A DNA stretch of 64,000 nucleotides from Candidatus Bathyarchaeota archaeon (GCA_003151735.1 PLYI01000118.1:3417-67416), one strand, 5' to 3'; shown: positions 36,118 through 45,483, counted from the first letter of the stretch. Notes: generated by a model from the letters alone, not told the origin. Numbers and translations are program-made.

Positions 36118-36621
36118 TATCGCTCACGTGGAGAAATTGATTTTTGGCGGTAATAAAGTTTAAAGTAGCTTTCATGGGTTTTTGCGGTGTTTGGTTGATG
36201 CTTTTGTATACCAAAAAGACATTTGCAAAATGGCTTTCCCTTCATTATTTCAATCAACAGTTTTTTAACATGCTAATGCCTGCTGAAAACGCCAATATTG
36301 ACCTACCCCTCTTAGGGTTTTTCGACCTCCTCCTCTATCGTTTCTGCAATGATTGGCTATTTGGAGCCGAGAAGTGTGCATAATTCGGTTTTGTATTCTT
36401 TTTGCTGTTTAACTTTTCTGGTAAGCAACTTAGGAAGTAACAGTAAAAAAGCAAAAACCGCAAAAAAACAGAATAATGCACACCCCTCGAATCCAAATAT
36501 GTTTATTGTGGTAAGTGCAGACTAAATCTTCGAAGAGCACCGACAAGATTTGGCGTAAGATTAATTAGTTTAGGCGAAGATTAGGCATGTATCATAATAC
36601 TATCTTGGATAGGGATGTTTG
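36118..36621. other. Intergenic with an inverted-repeat element
   Basis: A 504-nt gap before the Sec61-beta gene. It holds the 110-bp inverted-repeat element described separately and, from 36500 on, AT-rich promoter-like DNA. A 79-codon frame at 36144 has no ribosome site and unlikely composition. Confidence 0.4.
36374..36483. repeat. 110-bp element bounded by 13-bp inverted repeats (MITE-like)
   Basis: GTGTGCATAATTC at 36374-36386 pairs with GAATAATGCACAC at 36471-36483 (one mismatch). The inner flanks are also similar (GGTTTTG...TTTTTGC against GTTTTTTTGCGGTTTTTGC on the opposite strand). No frame inside and no clear target duplication. Could be a miniature transposable element or a long hairpin. 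Confidence 0.5.
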
Positions 36622-36795
36622 GTGAGTAGGAAGAAAAAGAAAGATACAGGTCCAATGCCTGCTGCAAGTGCAGGTTTGCTGAGGTTCTTTGAGGAAGAAA
36701 CCGAAGGAGTAAAAATCAGACCTGAGCTACTCGTAGTCATCGCAGTTTCAATGATAGTTGTGTCTGTTTTAGCAAAAATCTTCTTCGCAGGATAA
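36622..36795 (+). CDS. Preprotein translocase subunit Sec61-beta
   Basis: 57 aa from GTG 36622. It has the classic layout: basic N-terminus SRKKKKDTGPMPAASAGLLR, then FFEEETEGVKIRPELLV, and one C-terminal membrane helix (VVIAVSMIVVSVLAKIFF). Sec61-beta is the small non-essential subunit of the archaeal/eukaryotic SecY (Sec61) channel. It lies alone, with its stop 8 nt from the end of the convergent LSm-like gene. Confidence 0.9.
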   Translation: MSRKKKKDTGPMPAASAGLLRFFEEETEGVKIRPELLVVIAVSMIVVSVLAKIFFAG

Positions 36796-36803
36796 ACGCT
36801 TTT

Positions 36804-37094
36804 TTAGCGTCTGGGCGAAGTAGGATGCAAGACTTCTATTCTCTGAACTGAGTTTAGGTGCAGGAATAACTCGCTTCTTTCTTCTCGGCTTGCAACCTGC
36901 GGAATCGGATGCGCAATGGTTGATCTTAAAACGATTGCTTCAGCGTCGGAGAGCCAGATTCCTGATGGATCATGCGTTACCGCGGTTAAGGTCCCTTCAA
37001 AACCGTAAGCTGGGTCTAGAATTACCCTGATTTTTTTGCCCACGTTTCTCTCCAGCATGTGAAATATTGACGGGGGCAAATCTTGATCAGGCAT
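36804..37094 (-). CDS. LSm-like small protein
   Basis: 96 aa from ATG 37094. A Sm-like beta pattern is visible: LERNVGKKIRVILDPAYGFE, GTLTAVTHDPSGIWLSDAE and a C-terminal strand LFLHLNSVQRIEVL. The family is RNA-associated, but the Sm2 motif is not clear, so RNA binding is only inferred. Confidence 0.55.
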   Translation of the reverse strand: MPDQDLPPSIFHMLERNVGKKIRVILDPAYGFEGTLTAVTHDPSGIWLSDAEAIVLRSTIAHPIPQVASREERSELFLHLNSVQRIEVLHPTSPRR

Positions 37095-37339
37095 AAGCTT
37101 CGCAAACTAATATGATTGTGCCTCTAAAGATAAAACAGTTCCCTAGCTCAGACATGTCGCACTCTAGGCTTAAAGTCCAAAAAGTCTTCTTAGTCCGCTT
37201 TGACCTTAGCCTTCTTTATGCAAAAATCGACTTTTAACATTTTTATGTTAATCAAATAAATGTCTTTTATGTTCTCAGCTGTAAGCTCCAAGTTAGCTAA
37301 ATTTTAATAGGGCTAACCAATCTCATAGTTTGACGGCTT

Positions 37340-39148
37340 ATGGCGAAAGAGAGTTCCCTAAATCATTCTATGGACAGTGCAACCAAACATTATTCGTCCA
37401 TGTTCTTCCTTCCCTCGTACAGAACAGCACTAATAGCAGTCGCCGCAACCTGCATCATCGCCGTCAACTTAGTAACCCTGCTGTTGTTTCCTTCACTGAG
37501 CACCTTAGCACTTGGCATTTCCCTCTTTGCTATCACCTACATAACCGACACAATCGTAAGCAAATCGCTACTCAAAAGCGACCCTATCTTTTCCATACGG
37601 CGAATGCTTGCCTTGTCTTTAGTCTGCTGGGTAATCTGGCAGGTCTTCATCATTTTAGGAGTTGGTTTAAGTCTCGCCTTTGGATGGCTTCTCTGGGTCA
37701 AGCTTACACTCTTGGGGTTCGCTGCGGTTGTAACTCTTCGATTCCTCGCTTTCAACGCGACTTCTTCAGCAGCCAAATGGCGACAGGTCCTCTCCATCCT
37801 TCTTGGGCCTGCTTTATCCATCGTAGCGTTTACCGTCTTCTGGACAAGCATTTCAAGCGTGGTCGGCCTGCAAGTGTTGCCCTTCATGGTAATATCGCCA
37901 ATAATCGGGTATGTAGCTGTGTATTTGCTGCTCTATTCAATCGACCGTTTAGGCAGAAAAACATACTCTCTGCCTGCTCTGCCCTTGTTTAGAGCTTTTC
38001 TACTTAATTGGGTCACCGACCAAAATGAACCTCTCGAAAAACATCTCGAAGCAATGGGTGTGGATGCAGATATAGAAGTAACTATTCTAAAGTTTGACGC
38101 CTCCAAACCCAAAGCAGCAATTATTGTCCCACAAGTGCATCCTGGACCATTCAAGAACATCGGAAGCAGCCTATTGCCCTCGCTGATGAAGAAAGACTAC
38201 GAGCGCGAATTCGGCGGCGACGCTTGCGTTCCCTTAGGCATTTTGGGGCATGAACTCGATTTGGCTTCGCAAGCACAGAACAACAAAATAATTGCTCAAA
38301 CGATACATTCCGCTAAGTTCAACGCCCAAAATAAGCTGGCATCCCCTCTTGTCCGCGTCAAAGAAGGCACAGCCACGGCTTCATGCCAGATTTTTGGCGA
38401 CACCGTGTTGCTATCTTTTTCACTGGCTCCTAACACCACGGAAGATTTGCCCCAAGAGTTGGGACGCATCGTCAGCGAGGAAGCAAAAATGTTCGGGCTC
38501 AAGAACGCGGTCGTAGTTAACACTCACAACTGCTTGACCGCAGTCATCGACACCGTAGAACACCTCGACGAACTGAAGATGGCGGCATCAAAATGTATAC
38601 AAAAAGCCGTTGTCCTGCAAACTAAACCCTTCCGCGTCGGTTCAGCCACGATGTTTCCAACAGAATTTAACCTTAAATGCGGCATGGGCGCAGGCGGAAT
38701 CACCGCCATAGTGGTTGAAGTGGAAAACCAAAAAACCGCCTACATAGTCATCGACGGCAACAACATGATTCCTGGATTGCGGGAGACGATTCTTGAATCT
38801 TTAGCTGGTTTAGGCTTTGACTCAAGTGAGGTCTACACAACTGACACCCACTCAGTGACTGCGTCGGTAACTGGGCGACGTGGCTACCACCCTGTCGGCG
38901 AAGTTATGGACCATAAATTGTTAATCAACTACATCGGCGAGGCGGCGAAGAAGGCAGAGGCTCATCTTGAGGTATCCAACTCAGGTTACTTGCACTTTAC
39001 AGTGCCGCAAGTTAGAGTTATCGGCGAGGAGCGCCTAAAGTCAGTGACCACTCTGGTGGACAGGGCAATCGTAAAGGCAAAACACGTGGTGTTTCCCATC
39101 TTTGGAGCAGAAGGTTTACTGTTTATCCTGCTGCTTCTGCTTTTTTAA
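37340..39148 (+). CDS. DUF2070 membrane protein
   Basis: 602 aa. About seven membrane helices occupy the first ~220 residues. A large soluble domain of the archaeal DUF2070 family follows, with IIVPQVHPGPFKNIGSSLLP, NTHNCL, CGMGAGGITAIVVE and YTTDTHSVTASVTGRRGYHP. His/Asp residues in HPGPF, THNC and DTHS suggest a metal site. A last hydrophobic helix closes the protein. Function is unknown across archaea. ATG 37340. Confidence 0.85.
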   Translation: MAKESSLNHSMDSATKHYSSMFFLPSYRTALIAVAATCIIAVNLVTLLLFPSLSTLALGISLFAITYITDTIVSKSLLKSDPIFSIRRMLALSLVCWVIWQVFIILGVGLSLAFGWLLWVKLTLLGFAAVVTLRFLAFNATSSAAKWRQVLSILLGPALSIVAFTVFWTSISSVVGLQVLPFMVISPIIGYVAVYLLLYSIDRLGRKTYSLPALPLFRAFLLNWVTDQNEPLEKHLEAMGVDADIEVTILKFDASKPKAAIIVPQVHPGPFKNIGSSLLPSLMKKDYEREFGGDACVPLGILGHELDLASQAQNNKIIAQTIHSAKFNAQNKLASPLVRVKEGTATASCQIFGDTVLLSFSLAPNTTEDLPQELGRIVSEEAKMFGLKNAVVVNTHNCLTAVIDTVEHLDELKMAASKCIQKAVVLQTKPFRVGSATMFPTEFNLKCGMGAGGITAIVVEVENQKTAYIVIDGNNMIPGLRETILESLAGLGFDSSEVYTTDTHSVTASVTGRRGYHPVGEVMDHKLLINYIGEAAKKAEAHLEVSNSGYLHFTVPQVRVIGEERLKSVTTLVDRAIVKAKHVVFPIFGAEGLLFILLLLLF

Positions 39149-39155
39149 ACTTGAA

Positions 39156-39698
39156 CTATTTTGTTTTTGCTCTTTTGGGTTTTCTCTTCAGTTCAGTACC
39201 GCAGACCAAGCATTCCTTTACTTTGGAGTCAGCAGGGTACTCTTTGTGGCAAGCTGGGCAGTACCGTACCCACTCCAAAAGTCTTTTGATGCCGAAAGTA
39301 GCAAGAGCCAAAAAACCTATCCCCATCTGTGTAGCAACGTTCTGAATTGAGTAGTCGTCGGTGACAATCTGTGGTGTGTAGCCTGCGGCTTTCAACTCAA
39401 GGGCTAACGCCAAAAGCTGCATGTCAGCTTCCGATAACTTGAATGAATCCCCAACCTTGCTGGCGGTTTCTTTAGCGGAATCTGAAGCTTCTTTCGTGGG
39501 CGCTTTAACCTTTAGTTTGCCGCTTTCAACTGCAGTTTCAAAACGCATCTTAATCATGGAATTTCTGAGTATTTCTTCCTCAACCTTAGGTACCGTTACC
39601 TGCTCCACGCCCAATGAGAAAGGGTCAAATCCAGCCAAAAAAGCAGAAGTATCTAAGACAATCACGCGTTTACTTTCGCGGTCAGTTTGGGTTTTCAT
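39156..39698 (-). CDS. Nob1-like PIN endonuclease with zinc ribbon
   Basis: 180 aa. The PIN domain has acidic residues at VIVLDTSAFLAG, PKVEEEIL, KLSEADMQLLALAL and QIVTDDYSIQNVA. A C-terminal zinc ribbon (RYCPACHKEY...KECLVCGTEL) gives the architecture of Nob1, which matures the 3' end of 16S/18S rRNA. Its ATG overlaps the nadK stop as ATGA, so the two are translationally coupled. Confidence 0.85.
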   Translation of the reverse strand: MKTQTDRESKRVIVLDTSAFLAGFDPFSLGVEQVTVPKVEEEILRNSMIKMRFETAVESGKLKVKAPTKEASDSAKETASKVGDSFKLSEADMQLLALALELKAAGYTPQIVTDDYSIQNVATQMGIGFLALATFGIKRLLEWVRYCPACHKEYPADSKVKECLVCGTELKRKPKRAKTK

Positions 39699-40543
39699 TC
39701 TGTTCCCTTGAAGAGCAACCTGTTGCGAAGCCTATCGTAGAATTCGGTTTCAAACCGAATAAACGAAGTTACGTTTTTGGACCTAGTAACCTTTAGCATT
39801 AGCTCGTTAGCGTTTGCACGTCTACTGTAGCGGCCATCAATCAACACTAGCATTTCTTCTGGCCTGAGAACGTTTACGGTTATGACTGAGTCGGCTGGGA
39901 AAACAAGTGAACGGAAAACAGTCAGCGAACAAATCGGTGTAAGCACAAAAGCATCTAATTCCCGGTCCAAGACTGGTCCGCCTGCCGAAAGTGAATAGCC
40001 TGTTGAGCCTGTTTGGGTGGCAACGATTAAGCCGTCTGCTTGGCACTTTAAAATGGGCTTTCCATCCTTGCAAATCTGAGCGTACATCAGTTTTGAAGGT
40101 TGACCAGAAGAAACTACAACGTCGTTTAAGGCGTCAGGCATGCTTTCTCCACCGCCTGAAACGGATAGTTTGGCACATTTTTCTATCTTGTGCTTGCCTT
40201 TGAGTATTCTCTCCGCTGCTTCAAAAGCGTGTTCGGGTTCAACTTCTGTTAAGAACCCTCTTACTCCCATGTTAATTGCTAAGATCGGCGGTTCAGGCTT
40301 TGGCAACGCCATGGCTGTACGCAGAATCGTTCCGTCGCCGCCCAATGTAATCACAAAGTCAGTCCTCATTTCTGAGAGTGGAACAAACTCCTCACACGTT
40401 TTGATTTTACCCGAAAGAGTGTCTTCTATAAAAACTTTCAAACCCTTGTTCTTTAGGTTCTCCGCCAGTTCCTCAGTCAGCTTCAAAGCCGGTTTTTTGT
40501 CGTAGCGGGCAACTAAACCCACGCTTTTGAACACTTGTTCCAT
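39695..40543 (-). CDS. nadK: NAD kinase
   Basis: 282 aa; phosphorylates NAD to NADP. The GGDG motif is in VITLGGDGTILRTA (about residue 70) and the NAD-binding NE/D region is seen at ALNDVVVSSGQPSK. The Gly-rich turn is IVATQTGSTGYSLSAGGPVL. ATG 40543. It is the first gene of a nadK-nob1 pair with a 4-nt overlap. Confidence 0.9.
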   Translation of the reverse strand: MEQVFKSVGLVARYDKKPALKLTEELAENLKNKGLKVFIEDTLSGKIKTCEEFVPLSEMRTDFVITLGGDGTILRTAMALPKPEPPILAINMGVRGFLTEVEPEHAFEAAERILKGKHKIEKCAKLSVSGGGESMPDALNDVVVSSGQPSKLMYAQICKDGKPILKCQADGLIVATQTGSTGYSLSAGGPVLDRELDAFVLTPICSLTVFRSLVFPADSVITVNVLRPEEMLVLIDGRYSRRANANELMLKVTRSKNVTSFIRFETEFYDRLRNRLLFKGTE

Positions 40544-40762
40544 CGCTCAGTAACTAGCGTAAACCTTAATCTATATTAAGCTTTTAAGTGGTGACGTCTC
40601 CATTTTCCGCACTTCTTCCCTTTTTTTATCTGAACCAATAATGTTGCTTTCGGTCTTTGGTCGGGTTATTTCCAAGTAATTATCTCTTTAGAGTAATAGC
40701 AAATTGATTGCACCCAAGACGGCGATTATCCTAAGAAGATTCTTCCCTTTGAGGAGAGCGCC

Positions 40763-40843
40763 GGGGAAGGGATTCGAACCCTGGTGAAAGAGGCGATGTC
40801 ACCAATAAACTCAGTTTCTCCGCAACTTTTTCCCTTTTTTTCT
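40763..40843 (-). ncRNA. Candidate small RNA / tRNA 3'-half-like repeat, copy 2
   Basis: On the minus strand a TATA box (ATGTATAAAAAG, 40861-40872) lies about 26 nt before the block that is conserved with 2535-2618, so the conserved part starts where transcription should start. The block ends in a good tRNA T-arm, AGGG-TTCGAAT-CCCT, followed by TCCCCGGCGC, which looks like a tRNA acceptor 3' strand. No matching D-arm or 5' acceptor strand (GCCGGGG) is seen within 150 nt upstream. It could be a small RNA, a split-tRNA 3' half or an integration-site relic. Confidence 0.45.
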
Positions 40844-41071
40844 TCCAATTTGAACTCGTCCTTTTTATACATCCACAATTCTCTTACAATATTATCTGGT
40901 TTATTTCCGGTTGACGACGTAATTTGAAAGGTAATGTCTTAGCCAGTAAAACGATAAATTAATTCCTTAACCTGTGCTGGCGGATTGTTTATGATAAAAA
41001 GGATATTTTATTTATAATTCATAATAATATTATAATTTTCGTTTAAATGATACTATTTTTACCCCAAAACC

Positions 41072-41083
41072 TTTTATATAAAA
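41072..41083 (+). promoter_or_regulatory. TATA box of the surface-protein gene
   Basis: CTTTTATATAAAA is a near-consensus archaeal TATA box about 165 nt before ATG 41244, implying a leader of roughly 140 nt. The Shine-Dalgarno/mini-frame at 41111-41161 lies within that leader. Confidence 0.55.
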
Positions 41084-41122
41084 ACATAACATACAAATTT
41101 TTTGTTGGGCGAGGAGTAAAAC

Positions 41123-41161
41123 ATGTCAACTTTGGGCGACAAGACCGCTGTTATAGGATAA
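41123..41161 (+). CDS. 12-aa upstream reading frame in the leader of the surface-protein gene
   Basis: A strong Shine-Dalgarno GAGGAG (41111-41116) precedes ATG 41123 by 6 nt. The frame reads MSTLGDKTAVIG and then TAA. It may be a leader peptide affecting translation of the downstream gene, or the stub of a larger gene broken by a stop. Confidence 0.3.
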   Translation: MSTLGDKTAVIG

Positions 41162-41243
41162 CTCTTGGACTGCTTTAGTTTATTCCAAAAGTTGTTTGTG
41201 CTTTTCGCTTAATAAAAAATAAAACATAAGGAAGAAAAAAACT

Positions 41244-44048
41244 ATGAAAGGACTGAAAAACAAAATATCAGTTATTCTGATTGCGATATTCCTTACACTT
41301 TCAATGACAGCGTCAATAACGCTAATACCAACCGCTATTGCACATAACCCTGCTTGGCAGATTCCAACGTATGCTTACATAAGCGTTATGCCTAACCCAA
41401 TAGGTATCGGTCAGCAAATCACTGTTTATGCTTGGCTCGCTAATGTTTATGACAATGCAGCGATAGGCAACAACTACAGATTCCAAAACTACAAAGTTGT
41501 CATAACAGCGCCTGATGGAACACAAACTACAAAAAACTTTGCCTATATCTCAGATTCAACTTCTTCACAGCTATTTTATTTTACGCCAGACCAAGTTGGT
41601 ACATACATTTTCAACTTTACTTTCCCAGGACAAGCAATTACTACTAGCAACGATCTTCCAACCTCAGCATACATTAACGACACTTATTTGCCCAGCAACG
41701 CAAGCGCAACGCTTACAGTACAGCAAGATCAAATTCCTGCGGCTATAGGTAGTTCTCCACTGCCAACCGCTTATTGGACGCGCCCAATATTCGGTGAAAA
41801 CGATTACTGGTACACGATTGCATCAAACTGGCTTGGAACAGGCTCTCCACAATATTTCAGCATTAACTATGACAAAAACACATTCGCTGCTGATAACGTA
41901 GGATCTAAAACTGCTCACATAATGTGGACGAAACCGTTGCAGTCTGGTGGAGTTGTGGGAGGAAATCTATTTCCTGATTCGCCCGGAGTTGGGTATTTTG
42001 AGGGGTCTGCGTACAATAATAGATATGCCAATCCAATAGTCTTGGACGGAATGCTCTTCTACACTGAACCAATATCATTTGCTGCAACGGCTGGACCAAC
42101 CGACTGCGTTGATTTGCGTACAGGACAACTCCTTTGGTCTAGAAGCGACGTACCTGTCATATCTTTCGGCTACATCTATAATCTTTGGGACCCCAACCAG
42201 CACGGAACTCTGCAGCCGCTTCTATGCACAACCAACTTTGCACGCGTTTTTGATGCATTCACAGGAGATCCACTGTTCAACGTAACTAACGTTCCCTCAG
42301 GCACCACAGTTCTAGGTCCAAACGGTGAACAACTAAAATACGTCATAACGAATGATGGCAATGCCAGTAATCCACAGTGGTATATGGCTGAGTGGAACTC
42401 AAGCAAACTATGGCAATATACGGGGCTGTCTCCTTCACTTGCAAATGCTTCAATGGTCGGTCCTAATGGCGTCCCACAAAGCATAACAGGAGGAACACCA
42501 CCAGCAATCCCTACTCCGCCATATACAACAAATGGCGGAATCTCGAACACGTATGTAGTCACTGCGAACTGTGCAAATCCAGCAAGTTCCTATTATAACT
42601 ATGACTGGAACATTTCTTTACCATGGCTTAACTTAATGGGAAACCAAACTGCATCGACTGTAGCACTGGCAAATGGTACAACCGTAACTATACAAGGCTA
42701 TAGCGCGACTGGTGCCAATCCTGATGCTTCGAACCCCTCAACTGTAATCGCAGGTTTCTATAACGATATACTGCTTTGTCGCAATGGCTCACTGTCTTCA
42801 ATGGGTAGGCCGTTTTATGGAAATAGCTATACTCCCTACACATACTTTGGTGTCGACCTCAACAGCACTCATAGTACACTTGGCAACATTATGTGGATGC
42901 AGACATATGCCCCAGCGCCAGGCAACCTCACTGTCTTAGACAGCGGAGTCGATCCAGTTGCCCGTGTCTTCTATGAAAGCTACAAGGAACTGCCCGAATA
43001 CGTAGCATATAGTATGAATACAGGCCAGAAACTTTGGGGTCCAACCGCAGAGCAACCAGCTCTTGACTACTATGGCAACGACTTTGGCGGCGATTTAGAT
43101 GCTCAGTGCGCTTACGGTAATTTGTACAGCGTTGGATTCGCAGGAATACTTTACTGCTATAACGAAACCAACGGACAATTAGAATGGACTTACGGCAACG
43201 GCGGACCAGGCAACAGCACTTACGCTGGCTTGAACACATTTTACGGCGATTACCCAACTTTCATACAAGCTATCGGTAACGGAGTCATATACACGGATAC
43301 TACTGAGCACACAATCACCGACCCGATTTACAAGGGTGCATTGACGCGTGCCATTAACGCTACAACAGGACAAGAAATATGGACTCTTCCAGCATACACA
43401 GGCGGTGGCACCAATATTGCCGAATATGCTATTGCAGATGGTTATACAACGTTTTATAACGGTTATGACGATCAAATCTACGTTGTAGGCCAAGGACCAA
43501 GCGCTACCACAGTCACAGCTCCAAACGCTGGTCTATCATTCGGACAGCCAGTAGTGATAAGTGGAACGGTAATTGACGTTTCGGCGGGCACACAGCAGAA
43601 TCAACAGAAAGCTGACTTCCCATATGGAGTTCCAGTTGCATCTGACGCAAGCATGGCACCTATGATGGAGTACGTTTACCAGCAACAACCAGACCCAGCC
43701 AACTTTACCGGAGTTCCAGTGATGGTATATGTCTTAGATTCTAACGGCAACTACAGACCGATAGGCACTGCAACAACTGATTTATCTGGAGCATACAGTC
43801 TCACATGGACTCCTGACATTCCAGGTAACTACACTGTTTTCGCCAACTTCGCTGGAACTAATGGTTACTGGCCATCATCTGCAGAGGCACACTTCACTGT
43901 CATCGAACCAGTAGCAACAGCACCCCCGCTTCCAGAGGTTGTTCTACCTCCAACTGAAATGTACATTGCTGCAGCAACAATCGCAATAATCATTGCAATA
44001 GCTATCGGTTTTGCTGTAACCATAATAGTGCTCAAGAAACGGCCATAA
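41244..44048 (+). CDS. Secreted surface protein with C-terminal membrane anchor
   Basis: 934 aa. The N-terminal signal sequence is basic (MKGLKNK) then hydrophobic to about residue 34. The body is rich in Asn, Tyr, Gly and Thr with many N-x-S/T sequons, as in glycosylated archaeal envelope proteins. WTRPIFGENDYWYTIASNWL introduces a beta-propeller-like region (repeats such as GQLLWSRSDV, GQKLWGPTAE, GQLEWTYGNG, GQEIWTLPAY of the PQQ-propeller type). A beta-sandwich domain (about 755-895) precedes a C-terminal helix (YIAAATIAIIIAIAIGFAVT) and KKRP, anchoring it in the membrane. Likely an S-layer-associated or ligand-binding exoprotein. Confidence 0.8.
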   Translation: MKGLKNKISVILIAIFLTLSMTASITLIPTAIAHNPAWQIPTYAYISVMPNPIGIGQQITVYAWLANVYDNAAIGNNYRFQNYKVVITAPDGTQTTKNFAYISDSTSSQLFYFTPDQVGTYIFNFTFPGQAITTSNDLPTSAYINDTYLPSNASATLTVQQDQIPAAIGSSPLPTAYWTRPIFGENDYWYTIASNWLGTGSPQYFSINYDKNTFAADNVGSKTAHIMWTKPLQSGGVVGGNLFPDSPGVGYFEGSAYNNRYANPIVLDGMLFYTEPISFAATAGPTDCVDLRTGQLLWSRSDVPVISFGYIYNLWDPNQHGTLQPLLCTTNFARVFDAFTGDPLFNVTNVPSGTTVLGPNGEQLKYVITNDGNASNPQWYMAEWNSSKLWQYTGLSPSLANASMVGPNGVPQSITGGTPPAIPTPPYTTNGGISNTYVVTANCANPASSYYNYDWNISLPWLNLMGNQTASTVALANGTTVTIQGYSATGANPDASNPSTVIAGFYNDILLCRNGSLSSMGRPFYGNSYTPYTYFGVDLNSTHSTLGNIMWMQTYAPAPGNLTVLDSGVDPVARVFYESYKELPEYVAYSMNTGQKLWGPTAEQPALDYYGNDFGGDLDAQCAYGNLYSVGFAGILYCYNETNGQLEWTYGNGGPGNSTYAGLNTFYGDYPTFIQAIGNGVIYTDTTEHTITDPIYKGALTRAINATTGQEIWTLPAYTGGGTNIAEYAIADGYTTFYNGYDDQIYVVGQGPSATTVTAPNAGLSFGQPVVISGTVIDVSAGTQQNQQKADFPYGVPVASDASMAPMMEYVYQQQPDPANFTGVPVMVYVLDSNGNYRPIGTATTDLSGAYSLTWTPDIPGNYTVFANFAGTNGYWPSSAEAHFTVIEPVATAPPLPEVVLPPTEMYIAAATIAIIIAIAIGFAVTIIVLKKRP

Positions 44049-44308
44049 TAAACAAACTCACAAAAATTATTTCCCCTTTTTATTTTTTGTATTATTTTCT
44101 GAGTTCTTCAATCGTACGTTACCAGGTAATTTGACAATTGTGGTACGGTCGATAGATTTTGAAAACAATGGGGTTTAATTTGGTTGGCGGTTAGCGCAAG
44201 TTTTATTTGTTAATTGCTATAATATAGTAATCGTTGTCTTGTTTTGTGTTGTCTTGAGAGCTTACTCTCTGTTTTGTTGTCTCCTCAAGTTGTTCCCGGA
44301 AGCAAAAT

Positions 44309-45040
44309 ATGTTTGAAGATTTCAAGGAAAAAGTGGGAAAACTCCAAAACAAAAACGACAGTGAAATCCCTTTAATTTCTACTGCATTAGCGCCCGAGAT
44401 TACAGAGAAACTAAGGAAAAACGGAATTGACCCCGATAACGTTACCATTCAGCAACTATTTCCACCAACACTAGACAGCGACGGCAACGACTTGTCTTTA
44501 ATGTCGGGCGCTGAATGGGAAATCATGATTACATATGCCAAAACTCGCAAGTATTTGCTTGAGAAGTATCCTCAGTCGCAGCAAGAAGCACAAATGTTAG
44601 GGCAAGAGTGGGAGGAAGAGCCAGAGGAGCCTTACCAGATTAACATTGCAAAGACCCAAGATGACCCGCAGAGAAGAGTTTTTGTTCACGCTTTATTCCA
44701 AATGAAAGTGATTTATGACAAGGTTGAGGTTCTGCAGCGCAATGCTTCAGATTATGAAAAATATTGTTTGCGCCTCTATTGGCACTTAACCTTCAACTGG
44801 AATCATGCACCAAACGTAGAATCCTTCCGAGAAGTCTTACATGACTGCGACATCTTCGAAATTGTTGAATCCTACTTTAAAATCTGCAGAAAATACCACC
44901 TACCCACCTTTGAGGAACCCTACGACTTTCTAACAGAGCAACGACGTTTGGAAATAAAGCTGGAAGGCGACATGCTAAAGCGGACTACAAGTTACAACGA
45001 TTTTGAAATCCACATTTCAATTTTGGAGGAATTAACCTGA
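44309..45040 (+). CDS. Hypothetical island protein, 243 aa
   Basis: ATG 44309. Acidic and helical (EWEIMITYAKTRKYLLEKYP, then QEWEEEPEEPYQI); the C-terminal half is rich in aromatic residues (YCLRLYWHLTFNWNHAPNVE). No motif is recognised. Its stop overlaps the CTG start proposed for the next gene, and the two face the ParB-like and ABC-GNAT genes in the same direction, so it is the first gene of a four- or five-gene cassette of viral type. Confidence 0.55.
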   Translation: MFEDFKEKVGKLQNKNDSEIPLISTALAPEITEKLRKNGIDPDNVTIQQLFPPTLDSDGNDLSLMSGAEWEIMITYAKTRKYLLEKYPQSQQEAQMLGQEWEEEPEEPYQINIAKTQDDPQRRVFVHALFQMKVIYDKVEVLQRNASDYEKYCLRLYWHLTFNWNHAPNVESFREVLHDCDIFEIVESYFKICRKYHLPTFEEPYDFLTEQRRLEIKLEGDMLKRTTSYNDFEIHISILEELT

Positions 45041-45471
45041 GCGAAATCGTTGAAAGACGCTTGGAATTTCTAAAGCTCGAAGCTAAAGGCTTTTCCCTGT
45101 GCGAAATCGTGAAGCTACTGAGCGAAAAATACCAAACCTCAGAGAGAAACATCTACTATGACGCAGAAACCCGCAACACCTGGCAACCCGTCTTAACCCA
45201 ACTATTCGACCTAGACAAAGCACGACTTGTTGTGATGAATCGCTATGACTTCCTCTACCGTCAAGCAAGCCTGCATTTTCAAACTGCAAGTGAAGCCCAA
45301 AAACCAGTTTACTTGTCCAAAATGGTGGAGATCACAGATCGGCTGGTAGCTTTGTTGGGTTTGGAAACTCTGAAAGAAAAACAAGAAGCTGAAAAAAGGG
45401 CGGTGTCAGTGGAAAATGAACTTGCAAAGAACGAACCGTTACTTCAGTCACTGTCTGTATTTAGGAAATAG
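45037..45471 (+). CDS. HTH protein, terminase-small-subunit-like
   Basis: The conventional start is TTG 45061 (136 aa), but GGAGGA at 45025-45030 lies 6 nt before an in-frame CTG at 45037, which overlaps the upstream stop and yields SEIVERRLEFLKLEAKGFSL, a continuous helix; I prefer CTG (144 aa). A helix-turn-helix (GFSLCEIVKLLSEKYQTSER) is followed by a helical tail, as in small DNA-binding proteins near packaging genes of head-tailed viruses. Terminase function is a guess from context. Confidence 0.5.
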   Translation: MSEIVERRLEFLKLEAKGFSLCEIVKLLSEKYQTSERNIYYDAETRNTWQPVLTQLFDLDKARLVVMNRYDFLYRQASLHFQTASEAQKPVYLSKMVEITDRLVALLGLETLKEKQEAEKRAVSVENELAKNEPLLQSLSVFRK

Positions 45472-45483
45472 GAGATTTGTTTG

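Larger units (their letters stand above)
40544..41243. other. Intergenic region upstream of the surface-protein gene
   Basis: 700 nt. It contains the promoter-bearing repeat copy 2 (minus strand), AT-rich DNA at 40980-41050, a TATA box at 41072-41083 and a 12-codon reading frame at 41123. The remaining sequence shows no frame or RNA motif I recognise. Confidence 0.5.

Noticed and set aside
36144-36383. 79-aa plus-strand frame ending in the inverted-repeat element
   Set aside because: Hydrophobic and Cys/Trp-rich by composition, no ribosome site, and it runs into the inverted-repeat element.
40763-40843. Complete tRNA gene
   Set aside because: Only the T-arm and 3' acceptor strand are present; no D-arm, anticodon stem or 5' acceptor strand could be found upstream.
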